A stretch of 64,000 bases of DNA from Chrysogorgia sp. JL179-B06 (lineage: Eukaryota; Cnidaria; Anthozoa; Scleralcyonacea; Chrysogorgiidae): contig JAYKKM010000470.1 in NCBI GenBank assembly GCA_035772405.1, positions 62,001 through 126,000 of the forward strand, read 5' to 3'. The position numbers were made by a program, and so were the translations under genes. Under the pieces are notes generated by a model. It saw nothing but the letters and a program-made list of their open reading frames with translations, was not told the DNA's origin and did no database searches. Shown one piece after another: positions 62,113 to 64,000 of this stretch (position 1 is the first letter of the stretch; the number at the start of each line of letters is the position of its first letter).

Positions 62113-62477
62113 CTTTATACTGTGAAACATGTATAAACTAAATTTGGGATCAATATTCGATTTACTTAATTATAAACAAAACCTAAATTTGTTTTAGATT
62201 TTTGTGAATTGCATGAGCTCAGTTAACTGGGCCAGCCCGGTCCATGTACTCGTCCCCTTATTTTTGACTATAAAAGCTGGATTGTTTTTTAAGCACAAGA
62301 GAGACCAACTGAGACTGGCTTATTGATGAATGGGCTAAATACTATTCCTTTGACCTATTTATGAAAAGACATGAGCCTTGATTATGTTATTTTGGCTAAA
62401 ACTAGATAATTTTATTCAGCAAAAGGGAAGTGTTGGCAAGAATATTTGTTTATAGTCAGTTTTTATTCTTATCACCT

Positions 62478-62495
62478 ATCAATGTTAAGCTCAAA

Positions 62496-62526
<31 letters not shown>

Positions 62527-62645
62527 ATTGGGCATATGTGGGGAATTTGATTTTTCATGCAATTTGGCAATCAAATTCCCCACAGTCAAATAGTCAAATG
62601 CCCCACATATGCCCAATACCCCTCTGGGGCTTAACATTGATTGGT
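62478..62645. repeat. Hairpin with a run of 29 G
   Basis: A (G)29 run (62497-62525) sits inside an inverted repeat: CAATGTTAAGC / GCTTAACATTG outside and GTATTGGGCATATGTGGGG / CCCCACATATGCCCAATAC inside. Non-coding. Confidence 0.85.
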
Positions 62646-64000
62646 GTATAATAGTACCCATAATAAATGTTTGCTAATAAAGCTATAATAAAAATAAAAG
62701 TTTTCATATGAAACCTGTGTTGTGGTTTGTTCCTTTAATGTTTACTATAACAGGGCCTATAGAAATCTAATTAAAATCAACACCTACATCTGTGAACCCC
62801 CTACAGTAGATGAGCATGGCCTGCTCATAAGGTAAAGTAAACACAATACAAAATATGTTTAAACAATACCAATATTGTATTACATACATACATACATTAT
62901 GAAACTCACTCCCCGTCTACCGTACATCAAGCATTATGCTACACCACCTAGCATTTAACTCATAGACTATTCATCTTTACAATAACTGTGTTATTACTTT
63001 CCTAGTTTCTAATATCCTAACCCACCCGTCAACTTTTGCAGTAGCACAATGAAGAACAATACTTGTGTCTGACCAAGCATTGCTTTGAAGTGAACATACT
63101 GCTTCTTTAATTGTGCCAAATAGTGTTCTTGCTTTGCTATCTTCCAGTAGTTTACCTATCATAGAAATATAATAAAATTAGGGCTATCAATGAAATATTG
63201 ATTAACACATACAAGTATTTACTTTACAATTCCATAACTTTAAAAAATATTCCAAGCAGGTACTGTATATCATACACATATTTTAACTTCATAAGAAACT
63301 TGGCGTGGGTTTCAAAGTCATTAGATATCGATATAAATTATATCCAGTACTATACCATACAACACTTCCAGCCCGTCTTTATTCCTTGTTCGTAAAACCC
63401 TTAACCAAATTGTACAAAAGTATATGTTTGGAATCTATAAACCGCTTAACTTACTTGCATCAATCTCCTGTCGAGTAATTTCTTTCTCTCGATCTTTCTA
63501 AATACAGCAAACATCTCAGATTTCTGCTCATACTCAGCTTTCAGTTGCTCAGCAGTTTTGTCGGACTTCCTCTTTAAATTATGTAGCTTTTACAAGCGAA
63601 TACTCCCAAAAGGCATGACATTTCCTCGCTCAGTCACACTTTCCACTGTGATTATTTTCCTCCGATTAAATTCATACAATTTTCGCTTTCTAAGGATGTA
63701 AAATTTCAAAGAGAATACTGATCTCAATGGCTTGGCAAAGAAGGCAATTCAAGATGGCGGACAGATAAATAGTATGAATCAAAACATGGGTTTATACGGC
63801 GAATACTTACACTTTCTGATCGTTTTCCACTCCACTGGTTGAAGCCATGAACCTAAACTTTATTTTAAGTTTGGCAAAATTTTGTTAACCAAATTCATGA
63901 CGTTGCAAAAAACAAATTTCCCCCAGGAAGGGTACTCTGACGCATATTTCGTCTTCAAACTCGAATACAATAAAAATAAAGGCAAAAGTCCCAAACTTAA
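62646..64000. other. AT-rich sequence without a recognised gene
   Basis: No gene is supported. A minus-strand 61-residue frame at 62977-63162 (GTIKEAVCSLQSNAWSDTSI) lies between possible splice-like signals and could be an exon of an unknown minus-strand gene. Confidence 0.3.

Overview
This is eukaryotic DNA. It contains a spliced host gene with GT/AG introns, and most of the rest is transposable elements and simple repeats. The mix (a Polinton/Maverick, several Penelope-like elements with hammerhead ribozymes, CR1/L2-like LINEs, tRNA-derived SINEs, fold-back MITEs) suggests a marine invertebrate, most likely a cnidarian. That assignment is an inference from element content, not a proof.

Host gene. 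At least 23 short plus-strand exons between about 6.9 and 46.2 kb carry consensus splice sites, and the exons between 30.1 and 46.2 kb join in compatible codon phase. Their peptides resemble ZZEF1 (DOC-like segment near 10.8 kb, CUB-like segment at 41.9-43.7 kb). Its introns hold a complete Polinton, a 4-kb polypyrimidine satellite and a 2.5-kb minisatellite that starts exactly at a 5' splice site. A FLYWCH-like exon at 55.4 kb probably belongs to another gene.

Polinton (11856-29224, 17.4 kb). It has 6-bp target duplications (GTCTTC), 310-bp terminal inverted repeats with 5'-AG ends, and about 15 genes. The plus-strand left end encodes a protein-primed DNA polymerase B. A minus-strand block (16.1-22.3 kb) encodes zinc-finger and zinc-ribbon proteins, small membrane/coiled-coil proteins, a BRO-N/VRR-NUC-like/C2H2 fusion, a fibre-like protein with a LamG-like tip, and conserved unknowns. 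A plus-strand block (22.3-27.9 kb) encodes a probable minor capsid protein, an integrase with chromodomain, a membrane protein, a probable major capsid protein, a packaging ATPase and a conserved C-terminal gene. About seven frameshifts interrupt reading frames, so this copy is structurally complete but not fully coding. No Ulp1/adenain-like protease was recognised. Each terminal repeat is itself a roughly 219-bp imperfect palindrome running from the tip. Short AT-rich motifs (GTATAATATA and related) lie just upstream of many start codons. The element interrupts an older minus-strand ORF that probably belongs to an earlier DNA transposon.

Flanks. 0.7-6.6 kb: Penelope-like elements, including a tandem duplicated 3' end with seven hammerhead sequences, and (AT)n tracts. 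6.4-11.2 kb and 30.5-34.4 kb: SINEs and fold-back MITEs. 48.8-51.8 kb: a LINE 3' end, a Penelope 3' part and (TATAGA)n tracts. 53.7-55.2 kb: palindromic Penelope ends and a mariner-like element with near-identical 222-bp inverted repeats. 55.6-57.8 kb: a 164-bp hairpin satellite and a Penelope element ending in a hammerhead. 58.2-61.0 kb: a minus-strand LINE inserted inside the GIY-YIG region of a Penelope element. 61.0-64.0 kb: MITE-like hairpins, one carrying a run of 29 G, and little else recognisable.
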